64,000 nucleotides of DNA, taken from positions 992,001 to 1,056,000 of the forward strand of contig NZ_CP109435.1 in assembly GCF_036227125.1 (NCBI RefSeq). Reading direction: 5' to 3'. Below are positions 9,012 through 17,025 of this stretch, in pieces (position 1 is the stretch's first letter; each line of letters starts with the position of its first letter). The notes under the pieces were generated by a model. That model ran no database searches, was not told where the DNA came from, and worked only from the letters and a program-made list of their open reading frames with translations. Position numbers and translations under genes: made by a program. The stretch comes from Streptomyces sp. NBC_01485. Its GTDB lineage: Bacteria; Actinomycetota; Actinomycetes; Streptomycetales; Streptomycetaceae.

Positions 9012-9776
9012 GTGCCGCATCGACTGACGGAGGCGAACGTCCTCGAGGTGTGGGAGGGCGGGCTCGGCGGTACACCGGCGGCCCGCTCCCTCCTGCTCGC
9101 CTCGGTGGCGGCGCCGACCGGTCAGGACGTCGCGGACCTGCCGTTGAGCGCCGTCAACGCCCTTCTGCTGGAGCTGCGTTGCGGCGCGTTCGGCGACGCG
9201 CTGCCCTGCGCTGCGGACTGCCCGCAGTGCGGTGACAGTCTCGATGTCACCGTCGCCGCCGGGGAGTTGCGGCCCTGCGCGGTGAGCTCGGACGCCGATG
9301 CGGGTCCAAGTGCGGGTCCAAGTGCGGGTGCGGGCGGTCGCGTTCCCGCTACGGCGACGCTGACGACGGACGGCATGACGGTCACGTTCCGTGCCCTCAC
9401 CGGCCGCGACGTGCGGGCCGTCGACGCCACCGCGCCCCGGGCGCGCCGCAGCCTGCTGCGCCGGTGCGTCGTGCACGTCAGTCCGCCGCCTGTCGACGAC
9501 CTGCCCGACGAGGTTCTCGAGCAGGTGGCCCGGCTGCTCCCGGAACTCGACCCGGGGGCCGACACGGTCCTGGTCCTGAACTGCCCGCAGTGCGAGCACC
9601 GTTGGGAGGCCGCGCTCGACATCGGAGACCACCTGTGGACCGAAGTCTCCGGCTACGCACGCAAGTTGCTGCACGAGGTGCACTCCCTGGCGCGGGCCTA
9701 CGGCTGGTCGGAGGCAGACGTCCTGTCGATCAGTCCGGCGCGGCGGCAGTTCTATCTGGAGGCGAGCGCCGGATGA
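9012..9776 (+). CDS. T4 gp26-like baseplate hub chaperone/assembly protein with zinc-binding cysteines
   Basis: 254 aa from a GTG 4 bp after the tube gene. The N-terminal part (VLEVWEGGLGGTPAARSLLL) and the position after the tube gene match the protein called T4 baseplate or hub-assembly chaperone in eCIS loci. Two Cys pairs, CAADCPQC and LNCPQC, probably bind zinc or form a rubredoxin-like knuckle. The last third has the family-like LLHEVHSLARAYGWSEADVL. A short Ser/Gly/Pro-rich stretch at 9296-9340 contains a directly repeated 12-mer. It probably helps load the hub or spike during assembly. The family assignment is by pattern and order, not by a database search. Confidence 0.7.
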   Translation: MPHRLTEANVLEVWEGGLGGTPAARSLLLASVAAPTGQDVADLPLSAVNALLLELRCGAFGDALPCAADCPQCGDSLDVTVAAGELRPCAVSSDADAGPSAGPSAGAGGRVPATATLTTDGMTVTFRALTGRDVRAVDATAPRARRSLLRRCVVHVSPPPVDDLPDEVLEQVARLLPELDPGADTVLVLNCPQCEHRWEAALDIGDHLWTEVSGYARKLLHEVHSLARAYGWSEADVLSISPARRQFYLEASAG

Positions 9777-12016
9777 ACGACTTCGTGGACCGGGTACTGG
9801 GGGCACCGGGCCCCCGGCTCAGACCGCTCACCCCGAACATCTTCGACCCGGGCGCGCCACGCCTGCCGAACGGTGACGTGCTGATGGGGGAAGCGGGTAC
9901 GGGTGGGGCGGGCGCGGGTGGGGCGGGCACGGGTGAGGTGAGCGCGGGCGGGTCGGACACCGGTGCGGCGGTGAGTATCGGCGGGGCGGGCATCGGTGCG
10001 GCCGGCATCAGTGCGGCGGGCATCAGTGCGGTTCAAGAGGTCGGTGTGGCCGGTGAGTTGGCTGCGCGGGCAGGCGGACCGTCCGCCGTGTCCTCGTCCG
10101 TGCACTCTTCCTCGCCGCTCCTTCCGGAACACCGGCCCCGGGCCGTCGACGGCGACACGGCATCGCCGCCTGGACCGCCTCCCGAACGGAAGCCTCGGAC
10201 GCGGTCAGGTGCGGGCACGCCCCCGGCCTGTGCCCGTCCCGTTCCCACGGCCGACGAGAGCCCCACGCCCCGTCCGGACCCCCCGGGGCACACACCCCAG
10301 AGCGCAGAACGGACGCGGCCGACTCCCAGCGAAGCGGACACTCCCCGCGCCACCCCGGTGACACCGCACCGCGCGCCGGGCCGACGCGACGAGGCGATCC
10401 CCGAGAACTCCGCCGTCTCGCCACAGACACCGAGCCGGAGCCGGCACCCGAAGGCCAAGAGCACGCACCCACACGGCGCTCCGACGACGCCGTCCAAGAC
10501 CGAGGCCCCCTCACCGCACGCCCCGGCCGAGTCCCCGTCCCCGTCCCAGCACGCCTCTCCCCGAGCCTCAGCGGCGTCCACCGGACCCCGGAACGCGTCA
10601 GCGCACAGCCCGGCCACGCCTCCGTCGGCCGAGGGCAGCACACCGCTCCCACCGCACGGCACGGCTCCGTCCCCCCAGCCCAAGGGCACCTCGCCGTCCG
10701 GCCCCACCGCGTCTCCCAAGGCCCTGCACACCTCACCGGGCGACCCGGCCACGCCTCGCACCACCGAGGCCACCGCACGCCGCAAGCCGAGCCCCTCCCC
10801 CCACGCCAAGGACGCCTCACCGCGTGACCCAGCCGCGTCCACCGGGCACCCGGCCACACCAGAGGCACCAGGCTCACCCCGCAAGGGCCGGAGCGCACCA
10901 CCGCACGTCACAGTCGCAGCCTCGCCGCCCCACACCCCGGACGCGCCACCACTCAGCCCGAGCACCCGGCCCAAGCCCCCGGGCATGGCACCGCCCCACA
11001 GCCCGACAACCGGCGACAAACGCGTCGCAGGATTCGCCGAGCACCCCGTCCAGCCCAGCCCCGTGACGATCGCCGAGCGGGCACACGACAAGATGCCCTC
11101 GGTCGAGGCCGCCACGAGGCCGACGGCACCCGACTCGACGCCCGTCACCTCCGACCCACCACCGCCCAGGACCACCGCATCCCCGGCCCTCGCCGCACCG
11201 TCCCTGTCCGAGGCCACCTCATGTCCGCCCGCCTCCCAACCCATCCCGCCCGGGACCACCACACCCCCACCCCTCTCCGAACCGTCCCCGTCCCGGACCA
11301 CCTCACCTCCAGCCCCCTCCCGACCGTCCCAGCCCGACGCCACCACGCCCCCGCACCTCCTCGAGCCATCCCGGTCGCAGGCCCCTTCACCTGTGGCCCC
11401 CTCCGGACAACCTCCGTCCCGGGCCCCTTCACCTGTGGCCCTCTCCGAACCACCCCCGCCCGAGGCCACCTCACCCCTGCACCTCTCCCCACCGTCCCCG
11501 TCCAGGACCACCACACCCCCGTCCGCCTCCCAACCATCCAGGTCCCACGCGGCTTCACCAATGCCCCGCTCCGCGCCACTCCCGTCCCTGACCGCCCCAC
11601 CCCCGCACCTCCCCGAACCGTCCCCGTTCCCGCCCCGCGCCTCGTCCCCATCCGCGTCCGCCTCTCAAGCTGCCCCCGCCCCCATCCCGCTCACCCCCTC
11701 GGTCGAGGCCCCGTCGAGCCCCCCGCCGCACGCCCCGCACCCTCACCTCACCGTCCGCGCCACAAGGCCCACCTCCCCCACGCCACCAGAACACCCCACC
11801 CGCCCCACACCGCCCCGAACACCCCCCACCCCCAAAGCAGCACCCCCCGCAGCACCCCCCAGAGAACCCAGAGAACCCAGAGAAACCGTCCTGCACATCA
11901 CCATCGATCGCCTCGTCGTCCACACTTCCCGGCGGTCTCAGCCGGTCGTCGACGCCCCGGCTCCCCCACGCCGGTCGCGGATGTCGCTCGAGGAGTATCT
12001 CGGGAGGCGGTCGTGA
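9773..12016 (+). CDS. Large Pro/Ser/Thr-rich eCIS protein of unknown role
   Basis: 747 aa from an ATG that overlaps the previous stop by 4 bp. Only the two ends look folded: the first 30 residues (MNDFVDRVLGAPGPRLRPLT) and the last 45 (ETVLHITIDRLVVHTSRR, then RMSLEEYLGRRS), an end seen in small proteins of other eCIS loci. Residues about 40-90 are Gly/Ala repeats, and about 90-690 are almost entirely Pro, Ser, Thr, Ala and charged residues, with no predicted helices or membrane segments. Periodic units such as APSPVA recur near 11380 and 11425. It could be a long flexible linker, a scaffold or a length-controlling protein. No enzyme motif is seen. The third-codon-position GC pattern supports real coding. 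Confidence 0.75.
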   Translation: MNDFVDRVLGAPGPRLRPLTPNIFDPGAPRLPNGDVLMGEAGTGGAGAGGAGTGEVSAGGSDTGAAVSIGGAGIGAAGISAAGISAVQEVGVAGELAARAGGPSAVSSSVHSSSPLLPEHRPRAVDGDTASPPGPPPERKPRTRSGAGTPPACARPVPTADESPTPRPDPPGHTPQSAERTRPTPSEADTPRATPVTPHRAPGRRDEAIPENSAVSPQTPSRSRHPKAKSTHPHGAPTTPSKTEAPSPHAPAESPSPSQHASPRASAASTGPRNASAHSPATPPSAEGSTPLPPHGTAPSPQPKGTSPSGPTASPKALHTSPGDPATPRTTEATARRKPSPSPHAKDASPRDPAASTGHPATPEAPGSPRKGRSAPPHVTVAASPPHTPDAPPLSPSTRPKPPGMAPPHSPTTGDKRVAGFAEHPVQPSPVTIAERAHDKMPSVEAATRPTAPDSTPVTSDPPPPRTTASPALAAPSLSEATSCPPASQPIPPGTTTPPPLSEPSPSRTTSPPAPSRPSQPDATTPPHLLEPSRSQAPSPVAPSGQPPSRAPSPVALSEPPPPEATSPLHLSPPSPSRTTTPPSASQPSRSHAASPMPRSAPLPSLTAPPPHLPEPSPFPPRASSPSASASQAAPAPIPLTPSVEAPSSPPPHAPHPHLTVRATRPTSPTPPEHPTRPTPPRTPPTPKAAPPAAPPREPREPRETVLHITIDRLVVHTSRRSQPVVDAPAPPRRSRMSLEEYLGRRS

Positions 12017-13263
12017 GTGACGCGCTGGCTGTTGCCGCGGTGACGGAGACTTTGCGGGCCGTGTTGCAGGAGGCTGTGCATCGCACGGTGCCCGACGCGA
12101 GGGTGACGGTGCGTCATCCCGGCCGTATGGACGACGACGTCGCCGACGAGGGCGACGGCGACGGACGGGCGCCGACGCTCAACCTCTTCCTCTACCGCAC
12201 CGCCATCGACGCGGCCTGGCGCAACACCGACCCCCTGGGCACACACCCCGGTGAGACCCACCACCCCGCGCTGCCCCTCGTCCTGCACTACCTGTTCACC
12301 GGGTACGCGCCCCGGGACCAGGACTCCACCCTCCCCGAACGGCTGCTCGGCGCGGCGATGTCGGCGTTGCACGACCGGCCCGAGCTGCCCGCCGCAGCAC
12401 TCAAGGCCGCTGCGGACTTCAGTGATCTGCATCTGCAGCCCGAGCCGGTGAAGGTCACCCCGGCGGTGCTGCCGGCCGACGAGATGTGGCGGCTGTGGGC
12501 GGCGCTCGGCCACGGCTACCGGCTGTCCGTGCCGTACGAGGCCCGGGTCGTGCTCATCGACAGTTCCGTGCCGGGCCGTACGCCTCTGCCGGTCCTGCGG
12601 CGCGGGGCCGCCGGGTCCGGTCCGGAGGCCGCGCCGACGGCGGCCGAACCGTGGCCGGTGCTGCACGCCGTACTGCCCGCGATCGCGCCGCCGGGCGCCG
12701 ACGTCGTACTCAGCGGCAGCGGGTTCGGGGCGGGGGTGGGAGCGGGCGTGGGAGCGGCCAGCGTCCGCCTCACGCATCCGTTGCTCGGCGGCCCCGTCGT
12801 GCTGCCGGCCCGGTCCGACGGGGCCGCCGCCGTGCGGGTCACCCTGGACGAGGAACTCGGCGCGGGCCACTGGTCGGTGGTCGTCGTCCTCACCGCTCCC
12901 GACGGCAGCGAACGGACGACCGCGCCCCGCACCCTCCAGGTCGCGCCGCGCATCACCAGCGCCCTGCCGCTGACCGTCACGCGCACCGCGAAGGCCGCGA
13001 AGGACGCGAAGGGGGCGGTGGTGCTGTCCTTGGAGTGTGCTCCCGCCGTGCACCCCGGGCAGCGGGCCGAGCTGCTCGTGGCGGACTTGCCCGTGCTCGC
13101 CGAGCCCTTCGCGCGGGCCACGCGCAAGCTGCGGTTCCGGCTGGCCGCGGGCGGGCTGCCGGGGCGGTATCCGTTGCGGCTGCGCGTCGACGGCGTGGAC
13201 AGCCCGCTGGCCGCCCCGGACGCGGGACGCTTCGACGCCGACACGGCGGTGGTGATCACATGA
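12013..13263 (+). CDS. DUF4255 (Pvc16-type) protein, probable sheath/tube terminator or cap
   Basis: 416 aa from a GTG overlapping the previous stop (GTGA). Residues about 1-190 are a DUF4255 domain: LNLFLYRTAIDAAWRN, the HPALPLVLHYLFTGYAP block and the helix AAMSALHDRPEL are typical. In Afp and PVC the corresponding protein (Afp16/Pvc16) caps and stabilises the sheath-tube end. The remaining half has two Ig-like/TIG beta domains (for example PAIAPPGADVVLSGSGFG), an extension seen in actinobacterial members. This is the best candidate for the distal terminator of the particle. Confidence 0.85.
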   Translation: MSDALAVAAVTETLRAVLQEAVHRTVPDARVTVRHPGRMDDDVADEGDGDGRAPTLNLFLYRTAIDAAWRNTDPLGTHPGETHHPALPLVLHYLFTGYAPRDQDSTLPERLLGAAMSALHDRPELPAAALKAAADFSDLHLQPEPVKVTPAVLPADEMWRLWAALGHGYRLSVPYEARVVLIDSSVPGRTPLPVLRRGAAGSGPEAAPTAAEPWPVLHAVLPAIAPPGADVVLSGSGFGAGVGAGVGAASVRLTHPLLGGPVVLPARSDGAAAVRVTLDEELGAGHWSVVVVLTAPDGSERTTAPRTLQVAPRITSALPLTVTRTAKAAKDAKGAVVLSLECAPAVHPGQRAELLVADLPVLAEPFARATRKLRFRLAAGGLPGRYPLRLRVDGVDSPLAAPDAGRFDADTAVVIT

Positions 13264-13538
13264 CCGAGACCACGACCACGACCCGGGTCGAACTGCGCAT
13301 CCGCCGGCTGGTGCTGGACTCGGCGGTCGGCGGCGTGTCACGAGCGGAGCTCTGCGCGGCCGTCGAGACGGAACTCGCCGTACTCCTCGGCCTCACCCCC
13401 GCCGCCGTGTCCGCCGTATCCGCCGTACCCGCACGCGTACCCGTGGATTCCGACGTAGCCGTCCTCGGCCGGCACATCGCCCGTGCCGTCCACCGGGCGA
13501 TGGCCGCCGAAGAGCCGGAAGGTGAGGGAGCGTCATGA
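13260..13538 (+). CDS. Small eCIS-associated protein of unknown function
   Basis: 92 aa; ATG overlaps the DUF4255 stop by 4 bp and its own stop overlaps the next ATG by 4 bp, so it is clearly part of the operon. The start VELRIRRLVLDSA forms a beta strand and is followed by two amphipathic helices separated by an Ala/Val/Pro linker. The end is acidic (AAEEPEGEGAS). No catalytic motif, signal peptide or membrane segment is seen. A short motif VELRIRRLVL resembles the LHITIDRLVVHTSR end of the Pro-rich protein, which may reflect a shared binding strand. The function is unknown. Confidence 0.75.
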   Translation: MTETTTTTRVELRIRRLVLDSAVGGVSRAELCAAVETELAVLLGLTPAAVSAVSAVPARVPVDSDVAVLGRHIARAVHRAMAAEEPEGEGAS

Positions 13539-14176
13539 CCGGAGCTGTGCCGCGGCGGGGCGGTTTCGTCTTCCTCGATCCCGAGCAGGGGCGGGTGCTG
13601 CGGGTCGTGCCCTTCCAGTACAACCCCGACAGCATCACCCGTACGCTCCAGCCGCGCGGCATCGGCGCCGACGCCGGTGACCGGCTGGAGGCGCTGCGGT
13701 TGCAGGGGCCGCCCCGGGAGACGTTCCGGATCGACGCGGAGTTCGACGCGACGGACCAGGTGGCCCCGGCGGGCGGTCCGGCGCCGCCCGCCGGGTCCGG
13801 GCTGTTCGGGATGCTGTCCGCGCTGGAGACGGCGGTCGCGCCCACGGCCGCGCAGTTGACCCGGCAGAACGACCTGGCCTCCCAGGGAATCCTGGAGATC
13901 GCCCCCGTCCAGGCCCCGCTGCCCGTGCTGGTGCTCGGGGCGCACCGGGTGCTGCCCGTGCGGATGCTGGACCTCGACGTGACGGAGGAGGCGTACGACG
14001 GGGAGCTGAGTCCGATCAGGGCGCGGGTGACGCTCACCGTGCGTGTCCTCACCGTCGACGACGTGGGCTTCGACCACAAGGCCGGCGGGCTGTACCTCCA
14101 GTACCAGCAGGGCAGGGAACGCTTCGCCGCACTCGTGGGCTACGGCCCGGGAACGGTCGGCTATACGAGCGGATGA
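13535..14176 (+). CDS. CIS tube-type baseplate protein (gp53/Afp7 N-terminal-like)
   Basis: 213 aa. The start, LRVVPFQYNPDSITRTLQP, is the hallmark of the CIS_tube family that connects the inner tube to the baseplate hub. In Afp/PVC the same polypeptide ends in a LysM domain; here the LysM part is a separate gene at 14241. The middle contains a Pro/Gly/Ala linker, and the end (VRVLTVDDVGFDHKAGGLYL) returns to the family pattern. It is translationally coupled to the gene before it. A 64-bp gap with several GATGAG repeats separates it from the LysM gene, the longest gap within this part of the operon. Confidence 0.8.
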   Translation: MTGAVPRRGGFVFLDPEQGRVLRVVPFQYNPDSITRTLQPRGIGADAGDRLEALRLQGPPRETFRIDAEFDATDQVAPAGGPAPPAGSGLFGMLSALETAVAPTAAQLTRQNDLASQGILEIAPVQAPLPVLVLGAHRVLPVRMLDLDVTEEAYDGELSPIRARVTLTVRVLTVDDVGFDHKAGGLYLQYQQGRERFAALVGYGPGTVGYTSG

Positions 14177-14240
14177 GGGCGATGAGAGCGGATGAGCAGC
14201 GAAAAGAAGACTGACGCGTGCCGATGAGAGGAGAGCAGCC

Positions 14241-14567
14241 GTGTTCGAGCCCAGCAGCAGGTATCACGCGGTCCCCACGACGACCCGCACCCTCGCGGAC
14301 GGCAGGACCGTCACCCATCTGCGACGCCGGTTCCTGCCGCAGCCGGAGGAACTGACGGGCGTCGGCGAACACGTCGTCGCGGCCGGTGACCGCCTCGACC
14401 GGATCGCGGCCCGGCGCTACGGCGATCCCGAGCAGTCGTGGCGGATCGCCGACGCCAACCGGGCGATGCGGCCTGACGAGTTGACGGCCGTGGCCGGCCG
14501 CCGGCTGCGGATCACCCTGCCGGCCGAGGCGTCGGCAGCGGCCGGCGGCGGCGCACCGGCCGCGTGA
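14241..14567 (+). CDS. LysM-domain baseplate protein (gp53/Afp7 C-terminal-like)
   Basis: 108 aa from a GTG with AGGAGAG at 14227. Residues about 45-95 are a LysM fold: VAAGDRLDRIAARRYGDPEQ, then WRIADANRAM and GRRLRIT. In contractile particles this domain clamps tube to baseplate rather than binding the cell wall. The N-terminal 40 residues (YHAVPTTTRTLADGRTVTHL) are conserved in eCIS LysM proteins. Together with the preceding gene it corresponds to one split Afp7-like protein. Its stop overlaps the next start. Confidence 0.8.
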   Translation: MFEPSSRYHAVPTTTRTLADGRTVTHLRRRFLPQPEELTGVGEHVVAAGDRLDRIAARRYGDPEQSWRIADANRAMRPDELTAVAGRRLRITLPAEASAAAGGGAPAA

Positions 14568-15697
14568 TGACACACCGGATGACACACCACCTGCACCTCA
14601 TGCTGCTCGTCGGGGACACCGTGCCCGCGCCGGCCCCGGCGGCGCTGGTCGACGCCCTGCACGGGGTGCGGATCACCTCGGCCAGCGGCCGGACCAACGG
14701 CTTCCAGCTCACGTTCGCCGTCAGCGCCCGCTCACCGCTGGCCGGGGCAGCCGGGCCGGGCGGGGCCCTCTACGCCAAGAAGCGGGTCGTGGTCGCCGTC
14801 GTTCTGGCGGGCCGGTGTCATGTGCTGATGGACGGCGTGGTGACCCATCAGGAGCTGCACGCGGGGCGGGCGCCGGGCGCGTCGTTCCTCGTCGTCACCG
14901 GCGAGGACCTGACCGTGCTGATGGACCTGCGGCACGTCCGGCGGGCGTACCCGGGGCTGCCGCCGCAGCTTCGGGCGACGGCCGTGTGCGCCGGGTACGC
15001 GCAGTACGGCATCACACCGCGGGCCGTGGCGCCGGTCCTCACCGACCAGCCGAACCCGGTGATCGACATTCCCGTGCAGTCGGCGACCGATCTGGCGTAT
15101 CTGCGGGCGATGGCCGCGGACGTCGGGCACGTCTTCCATCTCGAACCGGGGCCCGCGCCGGGCGTCAGCACCGCCTACTGGGGGCCGCAGAACCGCGACG
15201 GAGCCCTCCAGCCGGCCCTCACCACGGGCTGCGGGGCGGCCGACAACGTCGAGGAACTCACCTTCTCCTTCGACGCGCTGGCCCCCTCCGGCTATGCCGT
15301 CGACCGGCTGGAGCCGCCGTCGACGACCGCCTCCGAGGTCACCGCGCCCGAGCCGGGCGTGCTGCGCAAGAGCCTGGCGGCGAGTCCGGCCGAGGTACTG
15401 CGCACGGGGGCGCTGACCGGGCAGACCGGCCGCTCCCTGACCCGGACCCTGCTGGCGGGGCTCGGCCGCGAGGTCGCCGCCGACGCCGTCACGGGCCGCG
15501 GCACCGTCGACGTCCTGCGCTACGGCCATGTCCTCGGCGCCCACGGTCTGGTGGGCGTGCGAGGGGCGGGACGGGCGTACGACGGGCGGTACTTCGTGGC
15601 CGCCGTGACCCACGACCTCACCCGGGACACGTACAGGCAGCACTTCACGCTGGTCCGCGACGGGCTCGGCGCCGACACCCAGGCGGTGACCGCATGA
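14564..15697 (+). CDS. Baseplate hub protein, gpD/VgrG N-terminal-like
   Basis: 377 aa; GTG at 14564 overlaps the LysM stop, and ATG at 14567 is an equal alternative. The pattern fits the phage late-control D / gp27-like hub: an early domain with SGRTNGFQLTFAV, the central DLAYLRAMAADVGHVFHLEP, and the C-terminal RAYDGRYFVAAVTHDLTRDT. This hub trimer links the tube to the spike. It is followed without a gap by the gp5-like spike gene, so gpD and gp5 functions, fused in VgrG, are split here. Confidence 0.85.
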   Translation: MMTHRMTHHLHLMLLVGDTVPAPAPAALVDALHGVRITSASGRTNGFQLTFAVSARSPLAGAAGPGGALYAKKRVVVAVVLAGRCHVLMDGVVTHQELHAGRAPGASFLVVTGEDLTVLMDLRHVRRAYPGLPPQLRATAVCAGYAQYGITPRAVAPVLTDQPNPVIDIPVQSATDLAYLRAMAADVGHVFHLEPGPAPGVSTAYWGPQNRDGALQPALTTGCGAADNVEELTFSFDALAPSGYAVDRLEPPSTTASEVTAPEPGVLRKSLAASPAEVLRTGALTGQTGRSLTRTLLAGLGREVAADAVTGRGTVDVLRYGHVLGAHGLVGVRGAGRAYDGRYFVAAVTHDLTRDTYRQHFTLVRDGLGADTQAVTA

Positions 15698-16296
15698 CGA
15701 CATCTCACCCGGCAACACACCCGACGGCACAGCCGGGAGCACACGTGACGGCACAAGCTGCTGCACACGCGACAGCACAGGTGAACCAGTGGCACGGGTT
15801 GTACGAGGGGGTCGTGGTGTCCGCCGTCGATCCGACCGGCGTCGGCAGGTTCCTGGTCCGGGTCCCCGAGGTGCTGGGCGACGACGCCCCGGTGTGGGCC
15901 GTGCCGCTCACCCCGCTGGCCGGCTCGGACTGCGGGATGTACGTGGTGCCGCCGCCGGACTCCGGGGTGTGGGTGCGGTTCCTGGACGGGGATCCCGAGC
16001 GGGCGGTGTGGGTCGGGTTCCGGCGGGGCGGTTCGGGGGACGTGCCGTCGGCCGCCAGGTCCGCCCCGCCGGGCGTCCCGCAGATCGTGCTGGCCACGCC
16101 GACCGGGAACGGCCTCGTCATCAGCGACGTGCCGGGGCCGACGGGCGGGATCAAGCTGCAACTCCACGGCGAGAACGGGCCGTTCATCAAGATCAACGAG
16201 GCGTCGATCGAGATCTCCTGCGGACCGGGACTCGCCACCATCCAACTCGTCGGACCCCAGGTCACCGTCAACAACGGCGCGCTGACGGTGTTGTGA
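15694..16296 (+). CDS. gp5/VgrG OB-fold spike base (baseplate assembly protein V-like)
   Basis: 200 aa; ATG overlaps the hub stop. After a 35-residue Thr/Ala/His/Gln-rich N-terminus comes an OB fold (GLYEGVVVSAVDPTGVGRFL, VWAVPLTPLAG, VWVRFLDGDPERAVWVGF), then a short beta-helical C-terminal part (ATPTGNGLVISD, FIKINEASIEISCGPG). Such proteins trimerise to form the central spike under the hub. The repetitive His/Ala/Gln N-terminus (AHVTAQAAAHATAQ) is unusual for the family. It has no enzyme domain. Confidence 0.88.
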   Translation: MTTSHPATHPTAQPGAHVTAQAAAHATAQVNQWHGLYEGVVVSAVDPTGVGRFLVRVPEVLGDDAPVWAVPLTPLAGSDCGMYVVPPPDSGVWVRFLDGDPERAVWVGFRRGGSGDVPSAARSAPPGVPQIVLATPTGNGLVISDVPGPTGGIKLQLHGENGPFIKINEASIEISCGPGLATIQLVGPQVTVNNGALTVL

Positions 16297-16303
16297 GGAG
16301 ACC

Positions 16304-16654
16304 ATGCCCGGACTGCTGCTCCACTACGGCGCGATGATGATGTGCGCGCACCCGCCCGGCCTCGTGACCGTCCCCGCGCCGGTCCAGCAGCGTGTCCTGG
16401 TGGGAGCCCAGCCGGTCCTGACCGGCGCCGACATGTTCCTCGTGGCCGGCTGCAGTTTCCCCGCCGCCAGCATGGGGGCGCCGCCGTGCACGAGTGTCAC
16501 CTGGCTGCAGACGTCCACCAGGGTGCTGGTGAACGGCCTGCCCGTGCTGTTGCAGCCGACGCCGGCCGGCGTCGCCCCGGCGATCGGCGTGGGCACCCCG
16601 CCGCCGAACCCTCCGATGGTGCTGGCCATGCAGTTCCGGGTCCAGGGGATGTGA
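16304..16654 (+). CDS. PAAR-like spike tip protein
   Basis: 116 aa, 7 bp after the spike gene. The sequence is hydrophobic and turn-rich, with MMMCAHPPG near the start, VAGCSFPAA in the middle and PPCTSVTW further on, as in the PAAR-like tips of eCIS (Pvc10/Afp10-like). Three Cys and one His could bind the metal at the tip apex. It would sharpen the spike and may carry effectors. No toxin extension is present. Confidence 0.8.
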   Translation: MPGLLLHYGAMMMCAHPPGLVTVPAPVQQRVLVGAQPVLTGADMFLVAGCSFPAASMGAPPCTSVTWLQTSTRVLVNGLPVLLQPTPAGVAPAIGVGTPPPNPPMVLAMQFRVQGM

Positions 16655-16659
16655 GCGCG

Positions 16660-17025
16660 ATGGACATCGACTTCCCGTACCGGGTGGACGCCCGTGGCCG
16701 CACGGCGGGCGCCGACCACGCCGGCCATGTCCGGGACATGGTGGAACTGGTCCTCTTCACCAGCCCGGGAGAGCGGGTGAACCGGCCCGACTTCGGCTGC
16801 AACCTGCTCGACCTGGTCTTCGCCGGGAACAGTCCCGAGCTCGCCGCGACCCTGGAGATGACCGCCCAGGCGGCCCTGCAGCGCTGGCTGGGCGACCTGC
16901 TCACGGTGGAGTCCGTCACGGTGACCTCGCAGGAGGCGACGCTGCGGGTGCACGTGGCGTACGTACTGACGGCGACCGGCGAGAGCCTCACCGCCACGGT
17001 CCTGGGCGGGGGGACCTCGTCATGA
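16660..17025 (+). CDS. gp25/GPW baseplate wedge protein
   Basis: 121 aa from the ATG at 16660. A GTG at 16651 overlaps the previous stop but has the G-rich site too close, so the ATG is preferred. MDIDFPYRVDARGRTA, VELVLFTSPGERVNRPDFGC and LLDLVFAGNSPELAATLE are signatures of the gp25-like lysozyme-fold wedge, which has no lysozyme activity and initiates sheath polymerisation. The size is normal for the family. Confidence 0.92.
   Translation: MDIDFPYRVDARGRTAGADHAGHVRDMVELVLFTSPGERVNRPDFGCNLLDLVFAGNSPELAATLEMTAQAALQRWLGDLLTVESVTVTSQEATLRVHVAYVLTATGESLTATVLGGGTSS

Noticed and set aside
10023..11514. Gly/Val-rich minus-strand frames opposite the Pro-rich protein
   Set aside because: Their Gly/Arg/Val-rich composition is the complement of Pro/Ser/Thr codons; the plus-strand frame is coupled to its neighbours.
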